From positions 868,001 to 932,000 of the forward strand of contig NZ_CP141615.1 in the NCBI RefSeq assembly GCF_035593305.1: a DNA stretch of 64,000 nt, given 5' to 3'. Below the pieces are notes generated by a model. The model was not told where the DNA came from and did not search any database. It saw only the letters and a list, made by a program, of their open reading frames with translations. The position numbers were made by a program, and so were the translations under genes. Below are positions 29,030 through 38,332 of this stretch, one piece after another. How positions within the stretch are numbered: position 1 is the stretch's first letter; the number at the start of each line of letters is the position of its first letter. This DNA comes from Limnochorda sp. L945t. Its GTDB lineage: Bacteria > Bacillota > Limnochordia > Limnochordales > Geochordaceae.

Positions 29030-31009
29030 ATGCTGACATCCCCCTGGCTTGCAGCCATCGTGGCATTCCCGCTGGCGGGGGCGCTGGTGCTGGCGTTGGC
29101 CGGACGGCGCTGGAGCCGCCGGGCGGTGGCGTGGGTCGCCAATGGTGCGGTGGCCCTGGCGTTTGCGAGCGCCGTGGTGGCGCTGGTGGGCTACCTGTCC
29201 CATGGCTCGCCCCCGGAGCATGTGCCCCTGGTTTGGCGCATCGGCGAATGGTGGACGGGCACGGGGCCGGCGGTCGCAGGCGGGACGCCGGCGGATCGGC
29301 TCGGCCTGGGCCTCTTGGGTGACGGGCTATCGCTCTGGTTCGTCCTGATCGTGACAGGCGTGGGGCTGCTGATCCACATCTACTCGGTGGGGTACATGGC
29401 CGAGGATCCGAGTTTCGGGCGCTACTTCGCCGAGCTCAACTACTTCATCTTCGCCATGAGCCTGCTGGTGCTCGCCGACGGCTTGTTGCCCATGCTCATC
29501 GGTTGGGCCAACGTGGGCCTCGCCTCGTACCTGCTGATCGGCTTCTGGCATCAACGGGCCGATGCCCGGGCGGCCTCGATCAAGGCGTTTCTCGTGACCT
29601 TGGGCGGGGAGATCGCCATCGTCGTGGCGTCGGCGTGGCTGTGGGACCAGACCGGGGCGCTCGACTTCGTCACGCTGTTCCAGCGCCTCGGCGGCGTGCC
29701 CCAGGAGACGCTGACGGCCATCGGGCTGCTCTTGCTGTGGGGGGCGGCGGCCAAGTCGGCGCAGCTCCCGTTGCACGTGTGGCTGCCCGACGCGATGGCC
29801 GGCCCCACACCGGTGAGCGCCTTGATCCACGCCGCCACGATGGTGACCGCAGGGGTCTACCTCACGGCCCGCATGTACCCCGTCTACGCGGCAGCGCCGG
29901 CGGCATCGCAGGCGGTCGCATGGGTGGGAGCGCTGTCGGCGCTGTTCGGCGCGCTCGTGGCCTGCGGGCAGACCGACATCAAGCGGATCCTGGCCTACTC
30001 CACGATGAGCCAGATCGGCTACATGTTCCTGGGCGTGGGGCTTCAGGCCCAGATGGCCGGCGTGTTCCACTTCTTCACGCAGGCGTTTTTCAAGGCTTTG
30101 CTGTTCCTGGCGGCGGGCCTGGTGATCCACTACCTCGGGGGCGAACAGGACGTCCGCCGCATGGGCGGCCTCGCAGGCAGGCTGCGGCTCGCCTACGTGG
30201 CGTACGGGGTGGGCGCCCTGGCCATGGCGGGCATCCCGCCGTTCTCCGGATACTTCAGCAAAGAGGCGATCCTGGAGCAAGCCTGGGAGCAGGGCGCCGT
30301 CTGGTTGTGGGCCCTCGCGGTGGCAGCGGCGGGGTTGACGGCCTTCTACTCGGGCCGCATGGTCGCGCTGATCTTCACGGGCCCGCAGGGTAGCGCGGTG
30401 CGGGCACGGGTCGGCAGGCCCGCCCATCACGAGCCCGGGGCCACGACCCGGGCCATGGCGGTGCCGGTGGCCATCCTGGCGGCGTTGGCGGCGGTGGCCG
30501 GCTGGGTCTGGATACCGGGACGCGTGGAGTGGGCACCTGCTGTGCTGGGTTCGGTCTTCCGCGGCCTCCAGGAGGGCGCCGGAGCGTCCGGCGTGCAGCC
30601 GGCGGCCGAGGTTGCCGCCCACGGGGTGCCGGCGGCGGTGGCGTGGCTACCGGTACTGGTGGCCCTGGCATCCGGCGGCGCCGGTCTGTGGGTCTATGGC
30701 CCCGGGCGAGGGGCCGCGGGCAGCCGCCCGCGGGCACCGGCATGGGTGGCCGCGGCCTGGGCGGCAGGGTTGTACGTGGATGCCGCGTACGCCCGGGTCA
30801 TCGTCCGGCCGGCGCTGGCCGTCAGCCGCTGGGCCGAGTCAGTCGTCGAAACCGAGGGCGTGGACGGGAGCGTCAACGGCGTGGCAGCCCTGGCCGCGCT
30901 GGTCAGCCGGTGGCTGGGACGGCTCCAGAGCGGCTTCGTACGCCGGTACGCGCTGGCGGTGCTGGCCGGCGCGGCAGTGGTCGTCATCTGGGTGGTGGCC
31001 GGCCTTTGA
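29030..31009 (+). CDS. nuoL: NADH-quinone oxidoreductase subunit L, lacking the TM5 glutamate
   Basis: A 659-residue antiporter-like subunit at the tip of the membrane arm, with the lateral helix and a C-terminal YVDAAYARVIVRPAL region that confirm it as NuoL. The TM7 lysine (Lys242 in AAAKSAQLPLH), the TM8 region (IHAATMVTAGV) and Lys355 (FFKALLFLA) are conserved. The TM5 motif, normally WE(G/L)VGL with an essential glutamate, reads WANVGLASYLLIGFW, with Ala160 in place of Glu. The second histidine before Lys355 is Gln351. It is followed after 46 bases by nuoN, with no nuoM between. Confidence 0.95.
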   Translation: MLTSPWLAAIVAFPLAGALVLALAGRRWSRRAVAWVANGAVALAFASAVVALVGYLSHGSPPEHVPLVWRIGEWWTGTGPAVAGGTPADRLGLGLLGDGLSLWFVLIVTGVGLLIHIYSVGYMAEDPSFGRYFAELNYFIFAMSLLVLADGLLPMLIGWANVGLASYLLIGFWHQRADARAASIKAFLVTLGGEIAIVVASAWLWDQTGALDFVTLFQRLGGVPQETLTAIGLLLLWGAAAKSAQLPLHVWLPDAMAGPTPVSALIHAATMVTAGVYLTARMYPVYAAAPAASQAVAWVGALSALFGALVACGQTDIKRILAYSTMSQIGYMFLGVGLQAQMAGVFHFFTQAFFKALLFLAAGLVIHYLGGEQDVRRMGGLAGRLRLAYVAYGVGALAMAGIPPFSGYFSKEAILEQAWEQGAVWLWALAVAAAGLTAFYSGRMVALIFTGPQGSAVRARVGRPAHHEPGATTRAMAVPVAILAALAAVAGWVWIPGRVEWAPAVLGSVFRGLQEGAGASGVQPAAEVAAHGVPAAVAWLPVLVALASGGAGLWVYGPGRGAAGSRPRAPAWVAAAWAAGLYVDAAYARVIVRPALAVSRWAESVVETEGVDGSVNGVAALAALVSRWLGRLQSGFVRRYALAVLAGAAVVVIWVVAGL

Positions 31010-31055
31010 GGCGCCGGTGCGTCATGGCATGGGTGGACGCGGATGAGGTGAGATC

Positions 31056-32555
31056 GTGGACGTGAGCCAGCTTTTTCCGGCCGGGGCGACTCCCAGCCTG
31101 ATCCTGGCGGCCGGAGCGCTCCTGGTGCTCGGGATCGAACTCGCCGCTCCGGGGCGACGGGCGGCCGCCATCAATACGGGCATCGTGCTGGTCAGCCTGG
31201 CAGCAGCAGCCGTCTCGCTGTGGCTCGTGGGCGGTGCGGCGCTGGCCCAGCCGCCCACGCCGGCCGGGGCGGGGGTCGGGACCGGCGTGCCCGGTCCGGC
31301 GCGGCTTGCCCTGGATGGGTTGGCCCGTGTGGCGACCGGTGTGGTGGTGGCAGGCGGGCTCGTGGGTGTGGCCATCTCCGTGCCGGTCCTGGACCGCCAC
31401 GAGCCGGCCGGCTTTTATGCGTTGTTGCTCCTGGCTGCGGCGGGCATGGGCCTGTTGGCCTCCGCCACGACGCTGCCCGGGCTCTTCCTGGGGCTGGAGC
31501 TGCTCTCCCTGAGCCTGTACGTGCTGGTCGCGTACCGGCGGCGGGACCCCCGGGCTCAGGAGGCGGCCTTCAAGTACTTCCTGCTGGGGTCGCTCGCCTC
31601 CGGCGTGTTGCTCTTCGGCATGGCGCTGGTCTACGGCGCCACGGGGACCCTGTCGCTACAAGGGTCGGAGGCGCCGGCGCAGGGGGCCTTCCGGACCGCC
31701 GCGGGAGGCTTCGCCCTCATCCTGGTGGGGCTCGCTCTGAAGCTCGCCCTGGCTCCGTTCCACTTCTGGGCGCCGGATGCGTACGAGGGAGCCACGCTGG
31801 GCGTCACCGCCTTCATGTCGGTGGCGACCAAGGCGGCGGCGTTCGCGGCCCTTCTCCGGGTCGCGACGGCGGCTCCTCCCGCCGCTCACGCCCCCCTGTG
31901 GGCGCTGGCGGCGCTCAGCATGCTGGTGGGCAGCCTGGGGGCGCTCCGCCAGCGGGAGCTGCGGCGGCTGATGGCTTACTCCGGGATCGCCAACGCCGGG
32001 TACCTGCTCATCGGCCTCCCCCACTTCACCGGGGACGGGATAGCGGCCGGCCTCTTCTACCTCGGCGCCTACGCCCTGATGAACCTCGGCCTCTTCGTCT
32101 CGGCCTCCATGCTGGCGGGGGTACGCAGCGAGTACCCGCTGGATGCCCTGAGAGGGCAAGCGGCCTCTCAGCCGCTCGCCGGTTGGACGGCCGCCGTTTT
32201 TCTCCTGGCCCTGGTGGGCATGCCGCTTACCGGCGGCTTCGTCGGCAAGGTGCTGCTGGTAGGGGCGGCCGTCCGTGAGGGAGCCGCGTGGCTGGCGCTG
32301 GTGCTGGCGGTTTCGACGGCGGTGCTGGCCTACCCGTACCTGACGCTGGCCTACTCCATCGTCGCGGGGCGTCCTGCTGCCCGGGGCACCGGGGTCGTGG
32401 CCGATGGCGGCAGGGGGGCGGCGGTCGGGGCGGCCGGACCTCGCCGGGCGCTCGCCCTTCTGGCCGCTTTGCTCGCCGTGGGGACCGTGGCGCTGGGCAT
32501 CTGGCCCGAGCCTCTGCTTGCGGTCGCCCGCACGGCGCTCTCCCTGCCCGGCTGA
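31056..32555 (+). CDS. nuoN: NADH-quinone oxidoreductase subunit N
   Basis: A 499-residue antiporter-like subunit. It is NuoN rather than NuoM by GLELLSLSLYVLVAY and the following RDPRAQEAAFKYFLLGS. The channel residues are complete: the TM5 glutamate (GLELLSL), the TM7 lysine in LKLALAPFHFWAPD, a TM8 lysine (ATKAAAF), and the TM12 lysine in GFVGKVLLV. It ends the operon and abuts the convergent DUF554 gene with six bases between, leaving no room for a separate terminator. Confidence 0.95.
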   Translation: MDVSQLFPAGATPSLILAAGALLVLGIELAAPGRRAAAINTGIVLVSLAAAAVSLWLVGGAALAQPPTPAGAGVGTGVPGPARLALDGLARVATGVVVAGGLVGVAISVPVLDRHEPAGFYALLLLAAAGMGLLASATTLPGLFLGLELLSLSLYVLVAYRRRDPRAQEAAFKYFLLGSLASGVLLFGMALVYGATGTLSLQGSEAPAQGAFRTAAGGFALILVGLALKLALAPFHFWAPDAYEGATLGVTAFMSVATKAAAFAALLRVATAAPPAAHAPLWALAALSMLVGSLGALRQRELRRLMAYSGIANAGYLLIGLPHFTGDGIAAGLFYLGAYALMNLGLFVSASMLAGVRSEYPLDALRGQAASQPLAGWTAAVFLLALVGMPLTGGFVGKVLLVGAAVREGAAWLALVLAVSTAVLAYPYLTLAYSIVAGRPAARGTGVVADGGRGAAVGAAGPRRALALLAALLAVGTVALGIWPEPLLAVARTALSLPG

Positions 32556-32561
32556 ACGGCT

Positions 32562-33290
32562 TCAGGGCAGGCCAAGCGCCCGCCACAGCCACGCCAGCAG
32601 GGGCGCCAGGGCCAGTGCCGGCAGGAGATTGCCGGTGCGTACGCGGGCGGCCTCCAGCAGGTTGAAGCCGATGCCCGCGATGACGAGGCCTCCGGCGGCG
32701 GAGATCGCCGCCAGAGAGACGGGGTCGAGGGCCCGGCCGGCGATGGCGCCCGCGGCGGTCAGCGCTCCCTGGTAGACGAGGATCGTGCCGGCCGACAGCA
32801 GCACGCCCGGCCCGAGGGTGGCGGCGAAGGCGGTGGAGGCGATGCCGTCCATGACGGCCTTGGTCAGAAGCACCCGGTAGTCGCCGAACATGCCGTCGTT
32901 GAAGCTTCCCACGACCGTCATGGGGCCCACCACGAAGAGCAGGCTGGAGGCGACGAAGGCACGGGCGAAGTGGCCGTCCTGCTGGCCCCAGCGCCGCTCG
33001 ACGGCCTCTTCGACCCGCCGTCCCATGCGCTCGAGCCACGCCTCGATACCGGCCCGATCCCCCAGGTAGCCTCCGAGGGCGAGACTCAAGAGAATCGGCA
33101 GGAGGGAGACGCGCTCGGGCTCGCCGGTGACCAGGGCCTCCCAGGCCATCTGGATCCCGACGAACAGGGTGACGAGCCCGACGCCCTGCATGGCCGCCGT
33201 CGTGCCGTCCCGGGACAGGCGCTTGCGGAGCACGAGCCCGATGGTGCTGCCTGCGATCACGGTGCCCACGTTGACCAGGGTGCCCGTCAT
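32562..33290 (-). CDS. DUF554 family membrane protein
   Basis: A 242-residue protein with about six to seven membrane helices, beginning with GTLVNVGTVIAGSTIGL. The GPMTVVGSFNDG motif and the LGPGVLLSA stretch place it in DUF554 (YdfK/YqgA-like), a family of unknown function, suspected transporters. It is convergent with nuoN and divergent from the NDUFA9-like gene at 33351. The nearness to complex I may be accidental. Confidence 0.88.
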   Translation of the reverse strand: MTGTLVNVGTVIAGSTIGLVLRKRLSRDGTTAAMQGVGLVTLFVGIQMAWEALVTGEPERVSLLPILLSLALGGYLGDRAGIEAWLERMGRRVEEAVERRWGQQDGHFARAFVASSLLFVVGPMTVVGSFNDGMFGDYRVLLTKAVMDGIASTAFAATLGPGVLLSAGTILVYQGALTAAGAIAGRALDPVSLAAISAAGGLVIAGIGFNLLEAARVRTGNLLPALALAPLLAWLWRALGLP

Positions 33291-33350
33291 GGGACGGGGG
33301 TTTCGCTATCATGGAGGGGATGTCCTCGCCCGAGGGGGGGGTGACGGGGC

Positions 33351-34311
33351 GTGACCGGGCCGCAGAAGGTCCAGCGGATCGTGGTGACGGGAGGAACGGG
33401 TTTCGTGGGGCGCTCCGTGGTCCGGGCGCTTGCTCGCCGCGGGGTACGGCTGACGCTCTTGCGGCGTCCCGGCCCCGAGCGCTACCGCTCCCGGGAGGGC
33501 AATCGCATCCTGGCCGAGGTCGCCGCCTCCGGGGGGCGCTTGGTGGACGGTGACGTGCAGGACCTGGGGGCACTTTCCGAGGCGATGGCGGACGCGCAGG
33601 TCGTCGTCCACCTGGTGGGCATCATCCGGGAGTTCCCCTCCCGGGGCATTACGTTCGACCGCGTCGTGACCGCGGGCACCCGCAACGTCGTCGCCGCCGC
33701 CCGCAAGGCGGGCATCCGGCGGTTCGTCTTGATGAGCGCCCTTGGGGCGCAGCCCGGCGACCTCCTGCCTTACCTGCGTACCAAGGCCGAGGCGGAGCGG
33801 GCGGTGCTGGACGCGGCGTTCCCGGAGACGGTTGTCTTCAGGCCGTCGGTGATCTACGGCCCCGGCGACGGGTTCGTCGGGATGCTGGCGCGCATGTTGC
33901 GGCGCTTCCCGGTCTTTCCCATCTTTGGGGACGGCGCCTTTTGGCTGCAGCCGGTGCCGGTGTGGGTTGTGGGGGAGGCGTTCGCTCAGGCCGCCGCAGC
34001 TCCGCTGCCTCGCGAAGGTGCGGCGCTGCCACCTCGCCTCTACGAAGTGGGCGGCGCGGACCGGATCCGCTACGACCAGTTGCTGAGGGCCGTCGCCACC
34101 CGGGTGCGGGCGTCCGTGCGGTTCGTCCACGTGCCCATGGCCATGGCCCGCCTCGTCGCGCGCCGGGGATCGCCTGCCCTTCGTGCCGCTCACGAGCCAG
34201 CAGCTGGCGATGCTGGTACGGGGCAGCGTGGCCGACGCCGCCCCGTTTTACCGGGATTTCGAGGTGCCGCGGGTGCGCTTCGAAGAAGGCATTCGCGCCT
34301 ACGAACTGTAA
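33351..34311 (+). CDS. NDUFA9-like NAD(P)-binding Rossmann protein, frameshifted near the C-terminus
   Basis: An atypical short-chain dehydrogenase/epimerase of the complex I NDUFA9 type: GTG start, Rossmann motif VVTGGTGFVGRSVV at the N-terminus, then FVLMSALGA and RPSVIYGPGDGF. The continuous frame turns into Arg/Ala/His nonsense after codon 272 and runs to 34367. One base less in the GGGG run at 34165-34168 restores a family-like ending (PLTSQQLAML ... FEEGIRAYEL) that stops at 34311. Either the gene is recently broken or there is a sequencing indel. In mitochondria NDUFA9 sits on complex I; the closeness to nuo is suggestive only. Confidence 0.75.
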
Positions 34312-34363
34312 ATCCAACCCGGCGTGAATCTCATCACTGCCAGCCAAGGGAGGTCAAGCAACG

Positions 34364-35443
34364 TTGAAACACACCATAACATTGATTCCCGGCGACGGAA
34401 CCGGCCCCGAGATCGCCGAGGCGACGCGGCGGGTGCTGGATGCCACCGGCGTCGCCATCGAGTGGGAGGTGGTGGAGGCCGGGGCGGAGGTCATGGAGCG
34501 CTACGGGACGCCGCTGCCCCAGGAAGTCCTGGACTCGGTGCGGCGCAACAAGGTGGCGCTCAAGGGGCCGATCACGACTCCCATCGGCACCGGGTTCCGC
34601 TCGGTCAACGTGGCCTTGCGCCAGGAGCTGGGGCTGTACGCGTGCGTTCGCCCGTGCAAGCTTTACAAAGGGGTGCGGTCGCGCTACGACCGGGTCGACC
34701 TGGTCATCGTCCGGGAGAACACCGAAGACCTGTACGCCGGCGTGGAGTGGGACCTCGGCACCCCGCAGGCCCGCCAGATCATCGAGATGAGCCAGGGGAA
34801 GATCCGGCCCGACTCGGCCATCTCCATCAAGCCGATCTCCGAGACGGGCAGCCGCCGGATCATCCGCTACGCGTTCGAGTACGCGCTGGCCAACGGCCGC
34901 CGCAAGGTGACGGCCGTGGCCAAGGCCAACATCATGAAGTACACCGACGGGCTCTTCTTCCGGGTGGGGCGGGAGGTGGCCCGGGGGTACGAGGGACGGA
35001 TCCAGTACGAAGAGATGCTGGTCGACAACATGAGCATGCAGCTGGTGCAAAAGCCCGAGCTGTACGACGTGCTCGTGTTGCCCAACCTGTACGGGGACAT
35101 CCTGTCCGACCTGGCCGCAGGGCTGGTGGGGGGCCTTGGGGTCGCGCCGGGGGCCAACATCGGGGACGAGTACGCGGTTTTCGAGGCCATTCATGGGTCG
35201 GCGCCCAAGTACAAGGGGCAAAACAAGGTCAACCCGACGGCGCTCATCCTGTCGGGTATGCTCATGCTGCGGCACCTGGGGGAGAAGGAGGCCGCCGACC
35301 GGTTGGAGCGGGCCGTGGCGCACGTCATCGCCGAGGGCCGCTTCGTGACTTACGATCTCAAGCCTCGCCGTGACGACCCGACGGCCGTGGGCACGAAGGA
35401 GATGGCCGACGCCATCGTTGCCGCGCTCGAGGCCGGGGTCTAG
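34364..35443 (+). CDS. isocitrate dehydrogenase, NAD-type (isocitrate/isopropylmalate dehydrogenase family)
   Basis: A 359-residue decarboxylating dehydrogenase. The family signature [27 protein letters not shown] and the substrate-binding [14 protein letters not shown] region are present, and [13 protein letters not shown] is typical of NAD-dependent isocitrate dehydrogenases rather than 3-isopropylmalate dehydrogenase. It would convert isocitrate to 2-oxoglutarate in the TCA cycle with NADH. Start is TTG, with AAGGGAGGT about ten bases before it. No leuCD neighbours support a leucine role. Homoisocitrate dehydrogenase is a less likely alternative. Confidence 0.88.
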   Translation: MKHTITLIPGDGTGPEIAEATRRVLDATGVAIEWEVVEAGAEVMERYGTPLPQEVLDSVRRNKVALKGPITTPIGTGFRSVNVALRQELGLYACVRPCKLYKGVRSRYDRVDLVIVRENTEDLYAGVEWDLGTPQARQIIEMSQGKIRPDSAISIKPISETGSRRIIRYAFEYALANGRRKVTAVAKANIMKYTDGLFFRVGREVARGYEGRIQYEEMLVDNMSMQLVQKPELYDVLVLPNLYGDILSDLAAGLVGGLGVAPGANIGDEYAVFEAIHGSAPKYKGQNKVNPTALILSGMLMLRHLGEKEAADRLERAVAHVIAEGRFVTYDLKPRRDDPTAVGTKEMADAIVAALEAGV

Positions 35444-35483
35444 GGGACCAGCGGCGGGCGTACAGGGAGGGGACGACCAGGCC

Positions 35484-36179
35484 ATGCAGGTGAGGTTCTG
35501 GGGGCATGCCTTCGTCGAGGTGACGGGAGGTCACGGCACCATCCTCATCGACCCGTTCGTCACCGGCAACCCTTTGGCCGAGAAGGCGGGGGCGCGGCCC
35601 GAGCAGTTCCGGCCCAGGGCCATCCTGCTGACGCACGGCCACGGCGACCACCTGGGTGATGCGGTGGCCATCGCCAAACGCAGCGGCGCCACCATCGTGG
35701 CTCCGTACGAGCTGGCCATGCTGTGCCGGGCCAGGGGCGCCAGCGTGCATCCCATGCACATCGGCGGCAGCCGCCCGTTCGAGTGGGGGTGGGTGAAGCT
35801 GACGCCGGCGTGGCACGGGTCAGGAGCCGAGGAGGGGGATCGGGTCGTCTACACCGGCAACCCGTGCGGGTACCTGCTGCGCGTCGACGGCAAGACCCTG
35901 TATCATGCGGGTGACACGGGGCTCTTCGGCGACATGGCCCTCATCGGCGAGCGCCACCCCATCGACGTGGCCCTGTTGCCCATCGGGGACAACTTCACCA
36001 TGGGGCCCGAGGACGCGGCCTACGCCGCCCGGCTGTTGAAGCCCAGGCTCGCGGTGCCGATCCACTACGGGACCTTCGACGTGCTGGTGCAGGATCCGGC
36101 GCCTTTCGTCGAGGCGGCCCGCCAGCAGGGCGTCGAGGTGCGGGTACTGCAGCCGGGGGCAAGCCTGCAGGTGGCCTGA
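35484..36179 (+). CDS. UPF0173 family metal-dependent hydrolase
   Basis: A 231-residue metallo-beta-lactamase-fold protein. The metal motif is THGHGDH, with further ligands in YHAGDTGLF and PIHYGTFD. It fits UPF0173 (YtkL-like), usually about 225 residues, whose natural substrate is not known. The ATG at 35484 follows GGGAGGGG at reasonable spacing, 40 bases after the isocitrate dehydrogenase stop, so probably one transcript. It faces the ABC transporter operon tail to tail. Confidence 0.9.
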   Translation: MQVRFWGHAFVEVTGGHGTILIDPFVTGNPLAEKAGARPEQFRPRAILLTHGHGDHLGDAVAIAKRSGATIVAPYELAMLCRARGASVHPMHIGGSRPFEWGWVKLTPAWHGSGAEEGDRVVYTGNPCGYLLRVDGKTLYHAGDTGLFGDMALIGERHPIDVALLPIGDNFTMGPEDAAYAARLLKPRLAVPIHYGTFDVLVQDPAPFVEAARQQGVEVRVLQPGASLQVA

Positions 36180-36273
36180 AGAGCACGGGCCGCCGCCTTG
36201 CCGCCTCCGGAGGGCCGGGCGCGGGCGGGCGGTGGCCCCTGCATACGCCAAGAGGGGAGCCGGAGCCCCTCCC

Positions 36274-37152
36274 TCAGCGGATCTCCCGGCGCAGGCGAGG
36301 ATCCATGACGTCCCGGAGACCGTCCCCGATGAGGTTCCACGCCAGTACGAAGAGCACGATGGCCATGCCGGGGATCACGATGGTGTACCAGTAGGCGAAC
36401 GGCTCGCCCGGCCGGCCCAGGATCCAGTTGCGGCTGAACGCCGTCAGCTGTCCCCAGTCGGCGAATCCGGGTTCGGCGCCCAGCCCGAGGAAGCTCAACG
36501 CCGCGACCGTGCCCACGACCGCGCCGATGTCGAGGGATGCCTGCACCAGCACGGGAAAAATGGAGTTGGGCAGGACGTGGCGCAGCATGATCCGCCAGGG
36601 GCTCAACCCGATGGCCCTCGCCGCCTCCACGAACTCCATGGACTTGGTTTGCAGGACGCTTCCCCTCACCAACCGGGCGTACGGCATCCACGAGAGGAGC
36701 GCCAGGGTGACCCCGACGTTGTCGAGCCCCTTGCCGAAGATGGCCACGATGATGACGGTCACCATGAGGTAAGGGACGGACTGGAGGATGTCGGCGATCC
36801 GCATCAACAGCTCGTCGAGCCGCCCCCCGAAGTAGCCTGCCAGCGTGCCGACGACGAGGCCGATGAGCACCGCGGCTCCCACCACTCCGACGCCCACCAG
36901 GAAGGCCGTGCGGGTACCCCAGATGACCCCGTAGAAAACGTCGTACTGGCCCTCCGTCAGGCCGAAGGGGTGCTCGGCGGTGGGGGGCTTGGGCTCGACG
37001 GAAAAGCCGTAGCGCGGGATACGAAACGGCTGGTCGGGCCAGCGCGGGGGCGCCAGGACCGGGGCCAGGATGGCGACGGCGAGGAACGCCATGAGCAAGA
37101 CGAACCCGGTCGTCGCCATCGGATTGCGGAAGTATCTCCGAACGGTGTCCAT
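36274..37152 (-). CDS. ABC transporter permease, DppC/OppC type
   Basis: A 292-residue inner-membrane permease of the dipeptide/oligopeptide importer family, with an N-terminal OppC-type segment (residues about 5-40), several further membrane helices, and the EAA-loop motif EAARAIGLSPWRIMLRHVLP that contacts the ATPase. The periplasmic loop between helices 1 and 2 is about 40 residues. It is the third gene of a minus-strand operon after the binding protein and the first permease. No ATPase gene follows; the next gene is on the other strand. Confidence 0.92.
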   Translation of the reverse strand: MDTVRRYFRNPMATTGFVLLMAFLAVAILAPVLAPPRWPDQPFRIPRYGFSVEPKPPTAEHPFGLTEGQYDVFYGVIWGTRTAFLVGVGVVGAAVLIGLVVGTLAGYFGGRLDELLMRIADILQSVPYLMVTVIIVAIFGKGLDNVGVTLALLSWMPYARLVRGSVLQTKSMEFVEAARAIGLSPWRIMLRHVLPNSIFPVLVQASLDIGAVVGTVAALSFLGLGAEPGFADWGQLTAFSRNWILGRPGEPFAYWYTIVIPGMAIVLFVLAWNLIGDGLRDVMDPRLRREIR

Positions 37153-37180
37153 CTGGGTCTCCCACCTGTCCCTGCGGGGG

Positions 37181-38212
37181 TCACTGTACCCGGACCCTGG
37201 GATCCACCAGGGCGTAGGCGATGTCGACGAGCAGCACGATGAGCACGGTCAATGCGGCCGCCACGGTCGCGATGCCGACGACGGTCGCGTAGTCGAGCTG
37301 GAGCGCGGCCAGGGCGAGGAGGCTCCCGATGCCCGGGAAGGCGAAGATGGTCTCGGTGATCACCACACCCCCGAGCAGGGCCAGCACCGTGAGCCCCACG
37401 ATGGTCACGACGGGGATGAGGGCGTTTCGCCGCGCGTGCTTGTTGATGACCGTGCGTTCGTCGAGGCCCTTGGCCCGAGCCGTACGGACGTAATCCTGCC
37501 GCAGCGTCTCGAGCATGCTCGAGCGCGTGATCCGCTGGAGCTGAGCCCAGTACAGGTAAGAGAGGGTCGTCACCGGCCCGACGAGGTGGCGCAGCGCGTC
37601 CCAGAAGACGTCCAGGCGGCCGTTGAGAAGCGCGTCGAAGGTCACCATCCCCGTGTAGGGACGGAAGCTCGGAGCGAGCAGGGCCTCCGTCGCCCAGACG
37701 GAGAGCCGCCCCGGCGGGAACCAGCCCAGGTACCCGTAAAAGAACATCAAAAACAAGAGCCCGAAGACGAACGCCGGCAAGGACCAGCCCACGATGGCGA
37801 AGACCCGGCTCGCGTGGTCCAGGAAACGGTTGTGGTGCACGGCTGCCAGCGTACCGAGCCAGATGCCCCCGAGCGCCATGGGGATGATGGCCCAGATGGT
37901 GAGCTCGACCGTGGCCGGGAAGCGGGTGCGCAGCACGTCGGCGAGGGGCTGCTTGGCCACCTCGGACCAGCCCATGTGGCCCGAGGCCATCTCCTTCATC
38001 CAGTTGAGGTATTGCACCTGCAGGGGTGCATCCAGCTGGTACTTCTCGATGAGCTGTTGGGCCGAGAACCGCTTCAGCTCCTGGACGTCACGGATGAAGA
38101 GGCTGATGCGCTGGTAGGGGCTCAGGAGCTGGATGAGCCCGAAGATGACCGCGGTCACCCCGAAGACCACGACCGGTAGCAGCAGCAGGCGCCGGACGAT
38201 CAGGCGTAACAT
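37181..38212 (-). CDS. ABC transporter permease, DppB/OppB type
   Basis: A 343-residue permease. The N-terminal MLRLIVRRLLLLPVVVFGV is characteristic of DppB/OppB, followed by an extracytoplasmic loop of about 70 residues, further helices and the EAA loop VRTARAKGLDERTVINKHARRN. The ATG at 38212 is preferred to the GTG at 38251 because the family begins at this arginine-rich helix. The gap to the second permease is 28 bases. Substrate probably peptides or similar solutes; not decided by sequence. Confidence 0.92.
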   Translation of the reverse strand: MLRLIVRRLLLLPVVVFGVTAVIFGLIQLLSPYQRISLFIRDVQELKRFSAQQLIEKYQLDAPLQVQYLNWMKEMASGHMGWSEVAKQPLADVLRTRFPATVELTIWAIIPMALGGIWLGTLAAVHHNRFLDHASRVFAIVGWSLPAFVFGLLFLMFFYGYLGWFPPGRLSVWATEALLAPSFRPYTGMVTFDALLNGRLDVFWDALRHLVGPVTTLSYLYWAQLQRITRSSMLETLRQDYVRTARAKGLDERTVINKHARRNALIPVVTIVGLTVLALLGGVVITETIFAFPGIGSLLALAALQLDYATVVGIATVAAALTVLIVLLVDIAYALVDPRVRVQ

Positions 38213-38332
38213 CGGGCTTCGCCGTCCCCATCGTGGCAGGAGCCCGGTCACCCGGGCCCCTGCCAGGTTGCTTCACGGACACGGGCGCGGGCCCACCGGC
38301 CCCGGCCGAGGCCGAAGAGCCCGCGAGCCCCG

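Noticed and set aside
31010..31055. Possible remnant of nuoM between nuoL and nuoN
   Set aside because: The gap is 46 bases and carries only the leader of nuoN. The nuoN product itself has NuoN, not NuoM, signatures.
36252..36272. GAGGGG/CCCCTC inverted repeat between UPF0173 and the ABC operon as a bidirectional terminator
   Set aside because: Only six base pairs and no T tract on either strand.
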